From: Adiantum capillus-veneris
Lineage: Eukaryota > Streptophyta > Polypodiopsida > Polypodiales > Pteridaceae
NCBI GenBank assembly: GCA_014529385.2
Contig: CM043945.1
Span: 146,844,241-146,908,240 of the forward strand
Direction of reading: 5' to 3'
DNA length: 64,000 bases
Shown: one piece after another, positions 21,137 through 34,477 of the stretch
How the letters are laid out: every line of letters begins with the position of its first letter
Numbering within the stretch: the first letter of the stretch is position 1
Notes under the pieces: generated by a model
Told to the model about the DNA's origin: nothing
Seen by the model: only the letters and a program-made list of their open reading frames with translations
Database searches by the model: none
Position numbers and translations under genes: made by a program

Positions 21137-22716
21137 TGTCATAATAATCAATATCTAATTCTCCTAAATGATTTTCTCATGTTAAACTGATCATTTAATA
21201 TGGGGAAGTGCCAGGGGAGAAAAAGCTAGAATATTGGTTAAGCTAGCAGACTGGCCACAGTAGGGATCCAAAGGAGGTAAAATAGGGATCCAAAGGGGGG
21301 CGACATCTACAAAAGAGCCATGTGAAACAATGGGCTAAAAAGACCCTAAGGTTCAGCCCATTAAGACTTCCAAAATTCAAAGGTTATGTCCAAAGGTCAA
21401 ACCTAGGGGAATTGGATGCTTTGTGTGTGACCAAAAACGTCTTTGTACATCCCTACTTGGGATGGGGCGAGCCTTTCTTCTAGGGGATGAGAGAGAAAGC
21501 CACACACACACACACACAAGCTCCCTTTACACAAAGGGAATGAAGGACACATGTCAGATGCCTAAGCTAGTTGCTCCCAAAGTGTGCTCAATTCCTATTG
21601 GATGACCCTTGAAGTGGACCAATGAGAATTAGGCTAGAGTAAATTTATCCTAATAAATTTTAAGACACTTAATAAAAAGAACCAATGAAAATTAAGTCTC
21701 CTAGATGACTATTGGACAGCCCGTGAAGGGGTCCAATAGGAATTGAGCAGCCCAATGGGCTACTTAATTCCTATTGGTCAGAATGAGGAAAGGTCCAATG
21801 GGGATTTGATTCATTTAAATCAATTAAGTTTAATCGATTAATCTCTCACAAAAGGGGAAAGGGGGACACATATCAGAAGGCTATCACTTATGTTGCTTAA
21901 TAGCCATTGTCTTGACTTGGGGAGGTCCCATGGGGGAAAAGCAAGAGCAAATAGCAAGAGGGCTCGCCCAAGAGAGAGAGGGGGCTGATTTTTGCAAGGC
22001 ACTATCACACACACACACATACAATATCATGTGTGAAGAGAGAGAAGACTATCTCTTCCCAAGATTTAATGGAGAGCTCATCACCTACTCCAAGCTTGTG
22101 AGATAGAAGCCTACATTGACACACTCTTGGCTTGTGGATGCAAATCCAACCAAGAGCCAAGCTTCAATGCATGCTCATCTCCTCTACCAAGCTAATTACT
22201 AAGCTAAGCTATGCTAATATGAGTGATTATGTGAGGAGATGTACATCTTTCTCGTAAGATACTCCTTCTTCCTCTCAATCCACTCTCATACCCTGCTAGC
22301 TCTCACCATCTTCGAAGGTGTGTGAGGTCTTGGGTCTGAGAACGGGGATAATTAAAGTTGTGTTTGCTAAGTGTTTTGCTTAGTGCATGAAGCTTTCATC
22401 TTCATTGCACTAGCTAGTCTGGAAGGAACACAAAGAATTGTATTGTACAATGTCTCTCTTGATGGGAGAAACCATAATACAAAGCCTTTTGGAGGGAGGA
22501 CCGGCTCCAAATCCGGTCCTCAACTGTTGTCAATAGCTTAATTTCTCTCTCTTTTGAAAGTATTTTTGATGCTATCTAACTAGGTGTTATGCATTTTGTT
22601 GCTCTCTCCACCCAAGCACTCTTGTAATTCTCATTAGGAATCTATTCTAATGAAATGCCCACTATGTTCATGCTAATTTCCGCCACACACAAGTTTTTAG
22701 ACCATTAAATGTTACA
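21137..22716 (+). repeat. Element A 5' LTR
   Basis: It starts TGTCATAATAATCAATATC and ends TTAAATGTTACA, 1580 bp. Its start resembles the B LTR, so A and B are subfamilies of one family. It holds a short CA run near 21503 and no gene. Confidence 0.9.
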
Positions 22717-22717
22717 T

Positions 22718-22729
22718 TGGTATCAGAGC
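22718..22729 (+). other. Element A primer-binding site
   Basis: TGGTATCAGAGC, initiator-Met tRNA type as in most plant chromoviruses, one base after the LTR. Confidence 0.93.
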
Positions 22730-23134
22730 ACAAGGTTTCTCTTTTCTTGCTCAAGAAGGGAGGTCCTCAAGCTAGCTATAAATGGTTGGTATTATTAATT
22801 GCCTGTGAGTAAGTAGAATAGGGATTTTTCAGCCTTGCAGTGCACCTGCCTTTGTGCAATTAATGGGGCATCACCGTCGAGAGCTATGGTCTTAATAGTG
22901 GAGTCCTACGGGGCTTGCCTACGGCTTAACCACTATTGAGCTATTAGAAGCTTGACAGGAGCCGGTGTTGTTTTGGTGTTGAAAGACCCTCTCTTCTATT
23001 CCTTGCAATTAATGATATTCGAGCCGCGGGTACAGTAGCTTGAGTGCCTTTTCTAAAGGGGTAAAGAGGAGTAGAAACTAGGGCTTGAAGTGCCAAAGTA
23101 CAGCTAAAAAAGTTTACACCTAAAAGTTGTTAGA
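22730..23134 (+). other. Element A leader
   Basis: About 400 bases between PBS and Gag start, matching the leaders of array B near 54184-54400 and 61310-61709. No gene. Confidence 0.7.
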
Positions 23135-24648
23135 ATGGCTGACAATAGTAAAGAGAGTGAAATTAATGTTGATAACTTTGATTTTGCTAATTAGAAAGCT
23201 ACTAATGATGCTTCGATGCTTGTTAACTATCTTGTTTCTAGGCTTCAACAAGCCATGGGCAATCCATCTCTCCAAAGTGAAGTACAACGGCAGATCCATG
23301 CTCACGGGATTCTCCAAGCTCATCACCATGACGAGAGAACACCAAGGAAGCCTCCTTGTGAGACTCCCAAAAGAGTTCTCTCTCCGATTCGGGAAGAAGA
23401 AGAGAATCCGTATGAAGGGCTCAAGAATTTACTTCTTGATGATGCATCTCCTTCCCAAAGGAGAACTCAAGAGCCTCCACCGAAGGAACGAGAAAGAAGT
23501 GAGTCTCCCGTGACCTCGGCGGAGATGGCTCCACAAAGACGGCGGGCTAAACGCTCTCCATCACCACCAAAGTGGAGAAGACCATCGCACCCTTCTCCAC
23601 ATCATAATTCAAAGAGGTATGATAAAAAACAAGAGAAGAAAAAGGTGAGAAAGAGGACACCCTCTTCTCCATCTTCTCTTATGAAAGTGATGGTGAAGAT
23701 GACGAAGATCAAGACAAGAAAAAGGCGAGAAAGAGGTCACCCTCTTCTCCACCTTCTTCAAATTCTTCACCTTCTAAAGAAAGTGATGGTGCAACCTTTG
23801 AACCATCAAAAGGAAGAGGCCATAGGAAATCCTATGCCGCATGGACGAGGTCATCCAAGCTAAAGAAATTCAAAGAGGGAGGGAAGAGTATCTCTTTCCT
23901 TACCTATGATGGTACCTTTGGTGCTACGGACAAAGTCTTGGCCTTTATCCAGCAATTCGATGCGGCGTTTGGAGATGAGGGCTTCACGGAGTCCTCTAAG
24001 CTACACCATGTAGCTAAGGACTTTCAAAATTCCACCACGCAATGGTGGTCTAGCCTACGAGCCAACGGTGAAGCTCCACGAACATGGAAAGCTTTAAGAG
24101 CTTCCATTATGAAGCAGCTTTTGGCCACTGATGCCAAAGACAAAGTACTCACCGAATGGCGAAGCTTAAAGCTCTCTCCCTATGAATCCATCCACAAATA
24201 TGTAGAGAAGTTTTGGGACCTACAACTCAAATCCACTGTCTTCAAAAAGTTGGATTTTGGAGAGAAAAAGCAACAATTTTGTGCGGGCTTAACCGAAGAA
24301 ATGGCGGAGTATGTCAACTCCCAAAGGCCACGTACCATATCGGCGATAATACACCATACTATGGTGGCCTCACGAATAAATTTCCAAACGGGGGCTAAAA
24401 AAAATAATAAGCCCACGGAAAACAAGGGTTCCAACTAGCCTAAGGGGAAGGACAATGTCCAAAAGTCTCCTAAGGGCAACTCCAACAAAGCTAAAGAGAA
24501 GGGAGTTTACAAAGGTAAAAAAAAACTCTCTCCTGAAGAGCTTGAGCGTTATCGCAAGGATAACCGGTGTTTCAAGTCCGGAGAGCAAGGGCATGCGTAC
24601 CGCGCTTGTCCCCAAAAGAACAACCGCCAAGATCCTCCTAGAGCTTCC
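23135..24648 (+). pseudogene. Element A Gag
   Basis: This is the capsid and nucleocapsid polyprotein. ATG at 23135 opens MADNSKESEINVDNFDFAN, then a stop at 23192, NYLVSRLQQAMGNPS and a basic SR/RRRAKRSPSPP-rich linker. A frameshift near 23690 leads into the Retrotrans_gag domain (about 23880-24350: TYDGTFGATDKVLAFIQQFD, WWSSLR, AKDKVLTEWRSL, FCAGLTEEM). The zinc knuckle near 24570 reads CFKSGEQGHAYRAC, so the second Cys is Ser, while array B keeps CFKCGEQ. A stop lies at 24436. The frame is continuous with the protease, as in chromovirus Gag-Pol fusions. Confidence 0.88.
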
Positions 24649-26583
24649 TTGGTTGAAATCCAAGAGGAGGAGACTCACCAAACTCACCACAAAGGATCTC
24701 CTCTATGCCATGCTTGGGGAAAGGTAAGAGAACATGATGCTTTTATTCTCTTTGACCCTGGTTCTACTCACAATTTTATATCTATAGAGTTGGCCACCAA
24801 GCTAGGAATACAATCCTACGAGATGGGAGATTTCCTACCCGCAGACAGTGCCTTCAAGGGGCAAGAAGCTTCAGCCACTCCCTTAATCGGGAAATTGAGA
24901 TTTCATGTCCAAGGCTATGTGGACAAAGAGGACTTCTTTATCTCTCCTCTCAAGCATGAGGATGTAATCCTAGGGGCACCATGGTTTGACCGCCTGGATG
25001 CCGATGTTAAATTTTCTGAAAGAAAAATCTCCTTTAGGGAAAAATACATGTATATAGATGCTAAGGAAATGGGTAACACTATCCCCATTGTACATACACT
25101 AGCTTTCAACAAGTCAATAAAGAGCTCTATTTCCGTGTACATGATTTTTGTTAAAGATTCTCAAAATGAACCTAATGCTTTAGAAAAAGAAAATAAAAGC
25201 AACCGAAAGGAAGTAGAGTTATTCAATTTTCTCAAGGGGTTTCAAGATGTTTTTATTGACGACATCCCTTGTGAGCTACCTCCTAAACAAGGTAATGATG
25301 ACCATGCAATTGAACTTCTTCTAGGAAGTTCACCGCCTAACAAACCTCCTTATAGAGTTTCTGAAGCTCAACAAGAGGAGATTATGCGGTAAGTGCATGA
25401 GTTAGTTGAGAAGGGCATGGTTAGGCCTAGCTCATCTCCATTTTGCTCACCGGTGCTATTAGTGAAAAAGAAAGACGGCACATATCGTATGTGTGTCGAC
25501 TATAGAGCACTAAATAGGATCACTATCAAGAATAGGTTTCCCGTTCCACGGGTAGAAGATCTATTTGATAAGCTACAAGGATCGGCCTACTTCAGTAGGA
25601 TTGACCTAAAATGTGGCTATCATCAAATAAGGATAGTTGATCTCAAGACATTGTAAAGACCGCATTTCGCACCACATTTGGTCTTTACGAATACATTGTC
25701 ATGCCTTTTGGCTTGACCAATGCACTAGCCACATTCAACTGCTTGATGGAGAAGCTGTTCAGGCCTCATCGAACCTTCACTGGAGTGTTCTTTGATGATA
25801 TTATCATCTACTCTAATTCACATATCGTATGTGTGTCGACTATAGAGCACTAAATAGGATCACTATCAAGAATAGGTTTCCCGTTCCACAGGTAGAAGAT
25901 CTATTTGATAAGCTACAAGGATCGACCTACTTCAGTAGGATTGACCTAAAAAGTGGCTATCGTCAAATAAGGATAGTTGATCAAGACATTGTAAAGACCG
26001 CATTTCGCACCACATTTGGTCTTTACGAATACATTGTCATGCCTTTTGGCTTGACCAATGCACGAGCCACATTCAACCGCTTGATGGAGAAGCTGTTCAG
26101 GCCTCATCGAACCTTCACTGGAGTGTTCTTTGATGATATTATCATCTACTCTAATTCATTAGATGAACACAAGAAACACCTCCACGTAATATTTCAAGTT
26201 TTAAGAGAGAATAAACTTTATGTTAATCGAAAGAAAAGTGAATTTTTCTTGCAAGAGATTCAATATTTAGGTCACATTATCTCTCAAGATGGCATCCAAA
26301 TGGATCCATCAAAGTTAGAGGTAATAAAAGGATGGCCTAAACCAAGGAAACTTCATGAACTAAGAAGCTTTATAGGTATGTGTGCATACTATAGACGCTT
26401 CATAGAAAAGTTCTCACAAATTGCGGGACCACTACATGACCTAACAAAGAAAAGCGTTAGGTATACATGGAATGCTAAGGAGAACAATGCCTGTGCTTAC
26501 ACTACCGGATCTCTCAAAGCCATTTGAGGTCCAATGTGATGCTTGTGGTGATTGCCTTGGAGCTGTTTTTCTCCAAGAAGGAC
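24649..26583 (+). pseudogene. Element A protease and RT with internal duplication
   Basis: The protease is recognisable as DAFILFDPGSTHNFIS near 24740 and EDVILGAPWFDRLDADV near 24960. RT follows: [42 protein letters not shown] and the active site [11 protein letters not shown] 338-bp block of RT is duplicated in tandem (25481-26158), and the first copy also carries two extra bases that shift the frame. A stop at 25390 and a small deletion near 26480 (WNAKE to a shifted TMPVLTLPDLSKPFEV) add further damage. RNase H begins CDACGDCLGAVFLQEGHA and is cut at 26583-26587 by element E. Confidence 0.9.
25481..26158 (+). repeat. 338-bp tandem duplication within element A RT
   Basis: CATATCGTATGTGTGTCGAC starts at 25481 and again at 25821; copy 1 ends and copy 2 ends with CTCTAATTCA. 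Copy 1 is 340 bp because of two extra bases in GATCTCAAGAC. Only a handful of other differences are visible, so the duplication is fairly young. It repeats RT palm motifs including FFDDI. Confidence 0.93.
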
Positions 26584-26587
26584 ACGC

Positions 26588-29169
26588 TGAGGCGGTCCGG
26601 GGCGGGCAACAAGAAGAGCAACCTCTAAACACCCTTCAAGGCTCCCGTGCTGCTCAATGGGGCTGGGGCAAAACACAACACAAACCAAAACAACAAACCC
26701 ACAACCAAATCCCAACTACACAAGGGGCACCACCTAGTTTAAGAGCGAACTAGGACGCAAAAGAGGAGAATCGTTAGAGCAACCCACAAACAAGCAAGGA
26801 ATTTACACTAACCCTAACACCAATGGAACACTCTCACACACTAAAACATGAGAGAGAGAGAGAGAGAGAGATGGTGTACAACTTAGCTTCAACTTTATAT
26901 TTTGCACAAAAAGGAACTTAGAGCTTGCGGAATCAAGTGACAAGATTTGGTTATAGCATCACTAGCACATTGTCTTAGGGTTATGGGAGCCCTCTCACCA
27001 TCCACCCTCTTACAATGGTAGCGAAACAATAGCCAATAAATCACAAGCAACAAAACAACAACCTTCAATGAAACAAGTCACCTTATGAAGTTGAATGAGT
27101 TTGCCAAGCCAAATTGGAGGAGAAGCATGAGCCTTTGGACATGAATTGCACCCAAAACTACCAATTCATTGATGTTGGGGTAGATACAACAATGGTATGA
27201 AGAATATCTTCTACTCGCACTCACTCAAACTAGCTCAAGCTTTTCTATGCACCAAAGTGATGGTGTATAGAAAGCTTACTCTCTCTTTACAACCAAGATA
27301 GAACTGGCGTGTGCTACGCTCAATCTAGTGTGCAATGGTATAGTGATTCTTTACAAGGAGGAATGGGTTCTATTTATAGGTTTTAGAAGCCTTGATTAGG
27401 ATTAAGCCTAATCAATTTTATTAGGAAAGATCAAGGATTATGAATTTTTATGGATTTCAAATAAGAATGGGGTCTCTCTTTTCTCTTGAGTCACATGGAT
27501 GTGGGCTCAAGTAAGAGAATTATTGATGTGGTGAAAGGAGAGAAACTTCCATGGGAGTGAGTGAAAATGGTTTACTTGTGCGGTTGCCTACTCCATATGT
27601 TGATAGTGTGGGTGCATTTTTACAAGAGAAGTTAGTTGTTAGTGGTAATAATCACTAGAATTGTTAGTGATACATTTACAATGGGTAGGATGAGTTGATT
27701 TGATGAAGAAAGAGGGGTGAATTAAAAGAGAATCATTGAGATGGTGAAGCTTTGAAGAAGCTTGAACTCACCCTTGTGTAGATTGTGAAAAAAATGACCG
27801 CTGGTCTTCTTCGCTTCTTTACGCCGCCGCCACGGTTGACCACCACGATGAAAAGAGGATTTGTTGATGAAAAATCCTCAATTTGCAGAAGTTATCATGG
27901 TTAAGATGCTGAATTTTAGATATTTTTAGGAGAGGTAAATGAAATTGTAACATAGAAGCAATAGAGAGAGACATGGAGAGGGTGTATGTATGTAGAGGTT
28001 CATAAAAGAACTATAGGGATGAGAGAGAAGGGTAATGGTGAAGAGGGTGGGAGAAGCCATGGAAATTGCAGGTTTGAGTGAGGGAAGGAGAGGGAGGGAT
28101 GTGTAAGAGTGAGTAGGTGTGTGGAAGGGTGAGAGAAGACTAAGGGCTACTTGTGAGAAAAGTGGGCAGACTGGGGTCCACTCAAAAAATCATATCTCAC
28201 CGCTGGTAGCTCCAAAAATCATGAAAAACTTTGAGGTGATTATTCAGAGCGTGGGCTATATTTTCTCCTTTGACCACCGCTCCAAATTCGGAGTGGAGAT
28301 AGGTGCCAAAATTCTCACCAAAAAGCTTGTTTTTATGCCTACAAAAGTCTTTTAGTGGCCCCCTCCTTTGTTGAATTTGTACAATGCATCCAAGAGTGAG
28401 CCGCTCCTTTGTCATATTATAATACAAAGCATCCAAGTTGCCCTTGACCCATGCATGGAGGAGGATTATCGGTGAATAAAGAAATATATACATGGTGGGA
28501 CTAGTGTATGGACTATTCATGGACTTTAGCTCAATGAGCACATGGTGTTAGAATAATGAGTAAAAATAATAATAAAAATATGGAGGAGTTATGGATATGG
28601 AAAGATATTGGAATCATATGATATGGTCCCTCCTTGAATTATTTTGGGTGAAAGAGGAAAAGGTATGCAAGTAAATAATATAATAAACGTAACCAATGAG
28701 TAGAAATCAATTTTTTGTTTTCACGATGGTGAGGGTGAAAATGTGGGAGTGATTTGTATAAAGGAAAAATATGAGGTTAGAGTATGTACATATTGGCAAA
28801 AAATATAATTATGGTGTAAGAGGATGAAAGAAGGTGTACATAGGTTTAATAAAACACACACCTAAGTAGAAATATTAAAATACCAAAATAATTATAAAAA
28901 ATCCCTATATTTAGGCCATATATACAATGAAATATTTACACACAAAGAGGCCATAATATACTTTTATTTTTTTATTATTTTTATTTTTTTGGCTCAACTA
29001 GCCTAGTGACTAGCTGGCTGAGGGTTTTTAAGAAGATATGGGAAAAGCCCCCTAACTCACACACGCCTATGTACAGTGAAATGGTAGGGATAGCCATAGT
29101 GTTTGGGTGAATTTGGTAGGGTGGAGTAACTTACTATGGCAATTATGGAGAGCCGAAAAACGGCTATCA
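26588..29169 (-). repeat. Element E 3' LTR
   Basis: The minus strand starts TGATAGCCGTTTTTCGG at 29169 and ends CCGGACCGCCTCA at 26588, 2582 bp. It contains a short GA run near 26850. The 78-codon plus-strand frame at 28119-28355 and the overlapping minus frame recur in the other LTR; they are LTR sequence, not genes. Confidence 0.93.
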
Positions 29170-29186
29170 TTAGCCCTCCCCTGGGA
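29170..29186 (-). other. Element E polypurine tract
   Basis: The minus strand reads CCCAGGGGAGGGCTAA immediately before the LTR start TGATAGCC, the position required of a PPT. Confidence 0.85.
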
Positions 29187-29197
29187 TGATGGTATAT

Positions 29198-32100
29198 TCA
29201 TGTACCATCATAGAGCATCTTTTCCAAAGAGAGTGCTTCAGAGTCCTTGACGAGATCTTCATTGTTTGGGCCCTCAGAATTTTGGCTGGAGTTACACTCA
29301 TGCTTCATGTAACAATACTTACATGAGACAGCGGCCTTTGGACAGATCTTTGGTAGATCCTTTGGTAGAAGGCGACTCAAATAGGGCTTCAAGCGATACC
29401 CGTTTACCTTCCTGGAGTGCTCTTTACCATTCAAGTCCATAAAGTGATAGTAACTAGAATTGAAAGCCTTCTTTACTATGTATGGCCCTTGCCATCTAGT
29501 TTCAAACTTGGCATCAAAATGATTGTCAAGTCGATTGTCATACCTTAGCACAAGCTCTCCTTCCTTGATGCCTTTGCCCTTCAGTTTCTTGTCGTGCGTT
29601 TCTTTCGCTTGTGTGGCTTTCCTCTTGTAGCACTCATATACTACTTCTCTTTTCCACTCAAGCTCCACTAACGTAAGAATTCGATCCATCCATACCTCTT
29701 GATCATCTTCTGCTCCTTTGCCATGAAGTCGCATTGTTGGAATGTTGAGCTCGATAGGCTGCAAAGTCTCTTGACCATCGACCAAGTGAAATGGTGTGAA
29801 CTCCGTGGCTTCCCTATATGTGGTTCGATATGCCCACAAGGCACCATCCAAGAAGTCATCCCATAATTTTGTCTTGTTTTGCACCATCTTTCTAATGATT
29901 CCTGCAATGACACCATTAGCCTTCTCCACCAAACCATTTGATTGTGGGTAGTATGGTGTGCTATGACGATGTAGAATGTGAAGCTCTTCACAAACTTCTG
30001 TGAGCAAGACCTTCCTAAACCCTGGACCATTATCAGAAACAATCTCCAAAGGTGTGCCAAATCTGTAACAAATGTGATTGTACACAAACTTGCTAACTGT
30101 CCTCTCATTCACTCTTGCCACACTTTGAGCTTCCACCCACCTAGTCATATAGTCTACACCCACTAGAATGTAGAGTTTACCATTTTTTGTCCTAGGCAAA
30201 GGACCCATAGCATCAATGCCCCACTTTTCAAAGGGTCCATTTGCAAGCACTATTTGCCTCGGGCCATGCACCAACCTTCTATTTCCATTTATCTGACAAT
30301 TGTGACAGCTTTTACACCAATGTTGAACATCCACATGCAAGCTTGGCCAAACATACCCCGCAAGCAAAATCTTCTTCACAGTTGATTCTTGGGCAAAATG
30401 ACCACCACATTCCTCTTCATGCAAACCTTTTAGAATGGCTGGAATTTCCTGGATAGTTGGTACTCTTTTGCACACTTGATCCTTCCCTCTTTGATAGAGG
30501 GAGCCTTCTAGGAAGAGATAGAAACTTTCCTTCTTCATGAGTCTCCTCTTCTGAGCCTTCGTGAAGTCTTGTGGAAACTCACCCTCCAAAATGTAGCCAA
30601 TAATGGGAGCCAATGACTCCAATACCTGGTATCTTGGTTGCTTGACAGCTGCTGCCACCATGATGACCTGCACTTCTCTCTCAACACATGTAACTGCTTG
30701 TTGTGCAAGTAAATCGGCATCTTCATTTTGTTTCCTCAGAATATGATATAGTTGCACTTCTTCAAACTGATTAAACATCCTACGAATGACATGAACTTTT
30801 GTCCTTAAGCTTTCATTCTTGCATGCCCAAATGCCTGAAATCTGTTTAACAATGAGAAGTGCATCTCCCTTTACCATGAGACGTTTTATCTCTTGGCCAA
30901 TGCACATCTTCAAACCATGAAGTAGTGTGTCGTATTCTGCTTCATTGTTGCTAGTTGAACCTGGTAGATTTACCTTCTCTTTCATGACCACCTCTCCACT
31001 TGGATTGAGCAACACTAGCCCTCCCCCTGCTTTCCCTGTGGCTCGTCGAAAAGCTCCATCAAAGAACAAGGTAAAAGTATTGGGAATACTTTTTGGTGGT
31101 GGCAATGGTAGGGTCTTTACTTGAGGCACCTTAATTTCCTTCTCATGTACCCTATAAGTGAGAATCCCTACCAATTGTGCACGCACACTATCTTCTACCT
31201 TGAAAGAGTATTGGAACTCTTGCAACTCCATAATCCACTTTGAGATCCTAGTACTAAGATTCATTTGAGATGACACCCAAGGGAACAAATTTTCTGCAGT
31301 GAGAATTACAAAAGGTTTTGGTAGCAGGTAGGATCTAAACTTTCTCACTGAAAACATGAGAGAAAGCATCATGAGTTCTGCTTCTGTGTAGTCTCTCTCC
31401 AAAGCATTCATGACCCTACTAGCAAAGTAGATGGGTCGCATCCTTGTATTGTGGGGATCTTGTTGTAGCAACACAGCACCAATTGTTTCCCTTCCAACAC
31501 TAGAGCTAACAAAGAATGTGTACTCCCAACAAGGAGGCATGAGTGTTGGTAGCTCTGACAAAATGACTTTAATGTTACAAAAATACTCTTCAAGCTCATT
31601 AGACCATGCAAATTCTACTTGTTGTGTCAACTTTTGCAAAGGATGAAGCAACTCCGAGGCTAAGTGAATGAAGCGTGACATATACTTCACCTTCTGAATG
31701 AAAGAGATGACCTCCTTAAGACTCTTCGGTGATGGGAGCTCAATAAGAGCCTTTGCCTTTGAAGGATCCACCTCAATGCCTTTATAGGAAACCTTGTGAC
31801 CGAGCAAGATCACTTCATCCTCACCTATGTGGCACTTGTCGGGGTTGAGTTGACCTCCCATGTCGTAGAGCTTCTTTAAACCTTCTTCTACCCTTTGTAG
31901 ATGCAATGATTTTGAGCTATAAATGCAGAAATCATCAATGAACACCCTAATTGACTTTCCAAAAAATGCTTGAAACACCATGTTCATGAAACGTTAGAAT
32001 GTTGCAGGAGAATTTGTCAGACCAAATGGCATGACTCTAAAAGCATAACAACCCCAAGGAGTGATAAAGGTTGTTTTCAATTGATCTTCCAATGCGATAC

Positions 32101-33748
32101 CTATTTGAAAGTAGCCTGAGTAGCCATCACACACAATGTACTTCTCATGACCAACTACCTCATTTAGTATCTCATCCTGAAATGAGAGGGGAAAGTGATC
32201 TCTTTTTGTTGCCTCATTGAGTGGACGGTAATCCACACACACCCTCCACTTTTCGTTTTTCTTAGGAGTGACAACAACGGGAGAGACCCACTCTGAATTC
32301 TCCACTGGATAAATGAAACCTGCTGCTAGAAGCTTTCTTACCTCCTTGAGTAAAGCCTGCTCCTTGATGACTCCTAGCCTTCGTAGCTTCTGAGCCTTAG
32401 GTGTGGCCTCTGGCTTCAACTCAATTTTGTGTTGAACAGCATCTACTCCACGCACATCAGTGTAGTCTTTAGCAAAAAGCCTAGGAAATTTCCTTAGCAC
32501 ACATTTGAACTCCTCTCTTTCATCCTTTGTAAGTGTTGTAGATAGCATACCTTCTAGCATTCTTTCATCTTCCACTTTTTGGTTCTCTTGGGAACCTACC
32601 TCCTCCAAACCTTGACAAGAGGTCTCTTGGTTGGTTGGCTTAAACCTTACCCCCATGATTTTGATGGAAGACTCCTCTTCAGTAATGCTGCTGCTACTTT
32701 CTTCTTCTGAAGTGTTATCTGTCCAACCTTCTTCCGTCTCACTTTGAGATGATTCTTCATGGAGCTCCTCTTGGCGTTGCTCCTTCATGTCAAAGACAAC
32801 CTTCTTATGATTGTCGTTCCTGCAAATTAGCTTTCCACTCTCCCAATCCTGCAAAGCTCGCATTTTCATTAGCCATGGTCTCCCTAGGATAAATGGGTAA
32901 CCATTTCCTTTGGTAGACATGACATAGAAATCCACTGCCTTCTTAATGCCAAAGGCCTCCACAAAAACATTTTTACAAATGCCTACGCACCTAGCCTTGC
33001 TATTGTTTGCCATCTTGACCTTAATTTCAGGTGTCTCATGGATGTGCATGCTTAGTTTTTGCATGAGTCCCTCTGTCATGATACAAATTTGTGCACCCCC
33101 ATCCACTAGACCTTTCCTAACCAATCTCCCTTTTATGTAACAATCTAGCACAGGTGTAATGTCTTCATTCATTTCAACTTGTGCAATTTTTACAACAGGC
33201 ACACTCTCTTTTACCTTTCTCCTAGTGCTAACTGCCCTTGCTAAATCCCTCCTAACTTGTGGACATAATGCAAGAAATTGAGTCCATGAGATATCAGGAC
33301 CCTTACCTCTCATGTCTTCCAATAGGTTGTATGGAGCCATTTCATGTCCAAGAGGAAAGTCTTGGAGGTTGATACGACGTCGAGTCCTCTTAGCTTCCTT
33401 GGTATCCTTTGCCTTCTTTTCTCGTCCATGGTCACTTTGTGATGTAACTCCTTCTTTCTCCTTACCTTTCCCTCGGCCACGCTTAATGCCATTTGCTTCC
33501 ATGTCAACCTCTCTTGAATTTGTCACCTCTACCACATGCACGTTTGGGTCTGGCAAAGGTGGAACTCCTTCCACTCCTTGTGGAGGTGGTCTTGCTCCAT
33601 TTGGCCTTTGTATAAGCCGTGGTTGCTGACTAGTTCCTTCACCTGCATTCATCACTGGGTAATTCAAGTTAGGTCTCCCTGGCTCCCCACGGGGCCAAGG
33701 ACAATTATACATCCCATGTCCAGACTCACCGCAATTCCAACATTGCAA
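29198..33748 (-). pseudogene. Element E Pol: protease, RT, two RNases H, integrase
   Basis: One frame runs 33748-29198 with a single stop at 31988. A CCHC knuckle opens it (CWNCGESGHGMYNC). Protease: GLVDGGAQICIMTEGL, with DGG at the active site, and [42 protein letters not shown] and the active site VFIDDFCIYS. First RNase H: PIYFASRVMN with ERDYTEAELMML. Second, archaeal-type RNase H near 31030-30690: TLFFDGAFRRATGKAGGG, NNEAEYDTLLHGL, VKGDALLIVKQ, NEDADLLAQ; this pair defines the Tat lineage. Integrase: CKSCHNCQ zinc site, then GIDAMGPLP, IVSDNGPGF and NGLVEKANG carrying the D, D, E residues. No chromodomain is seen; the tail is short. Confidence 0.93.
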
Positions 33749-34477
33749 GACTCTCCTAGGTCATGGGTCTCGCTCTTCAGACTTCTTTGCTTGTCCCTTT
33801 GGACCTACAGCTTGTGCAAGGTGAATTGACAAGCTGCTTAAAGATTCATTTAACTTCTTAATCACTTCCGCCGTTACCTCAGGAAGCTCCTTACATGTTG
33901 ATGCTTGTTACTTACCTTTGGGTCTAAGACCTTCTATTGGAACCTCCCCCCTTAAGCACTTGAGTTTCCTATATTTCTCAGCAGCCCTAGTTTCAGCTGC
34001 ATCAAAGGTAGTAGGTGCACCCGCCTCAACTTTTACCTTAAGGTCAGGAAAGAGTCCGGCTATGAACCTCTCCTTCTTTAGAAATTATGCACCATCACCA
34101 GGGTTAGCAACATTTCGTATCCATAGAGCCCAAAGACGTAGGAACTCTTGCTTGGACAAGTAGTAGTCATCTAAGTCTTTTTGCTTATGAGAAACAATGT
34201 CTTGCCATAGTTTCTGAGTGTTTTGGGGATCAAAGAAGTATTTCTTGAAACGATTCAAAACTTCCGTGTAATTCCCTTTAACTTCCTCAGGCAAAGAGTC
34301 AAACCAAGTGCTAGCATCTTTCCTAAGGACCACCTCAAACATTTCTACACGTTCTTGATCAGTTACTATCCTCTTGATACGGCAAGACATCTTGAAATTT
34401 GCTAGAAATAATTTTGCATCCTCTCCAGGCTCTCCAAAGAAAAGAGGATATCTAGACTTTTGGCGTTGGCTCTCCAT
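33749..34477 (-). pseudogene. Element E Gag
   Basis: ATG at 34477 (MESQRQKSRYPLFFGEP) starts the capsid region, with FLANFKMSCR, ASTWFDSLPEEV and LNRFKKYFFDP as Retrotrans_gag features. The frame is the same as that of Pol, so Gag and Pol were one polyprotein. Three stops interrupt it (near 34085, 33910 and 33760), with readable coding between them (RFIAGLFPDLKVKV, EVIKKLNESLSSL). The upstream open extension to 34555 lacks an ATG and is probably leader. Confidence 0.88.

Noticed and set aside
28119-28541. Identical 78- and 114-codon frames on opposite strands, also at 36420-36842
   Set aside because: They lie in the two LTRs of element E and are conserved only because the LTRs are nearly identical; no domain and no coding signal.
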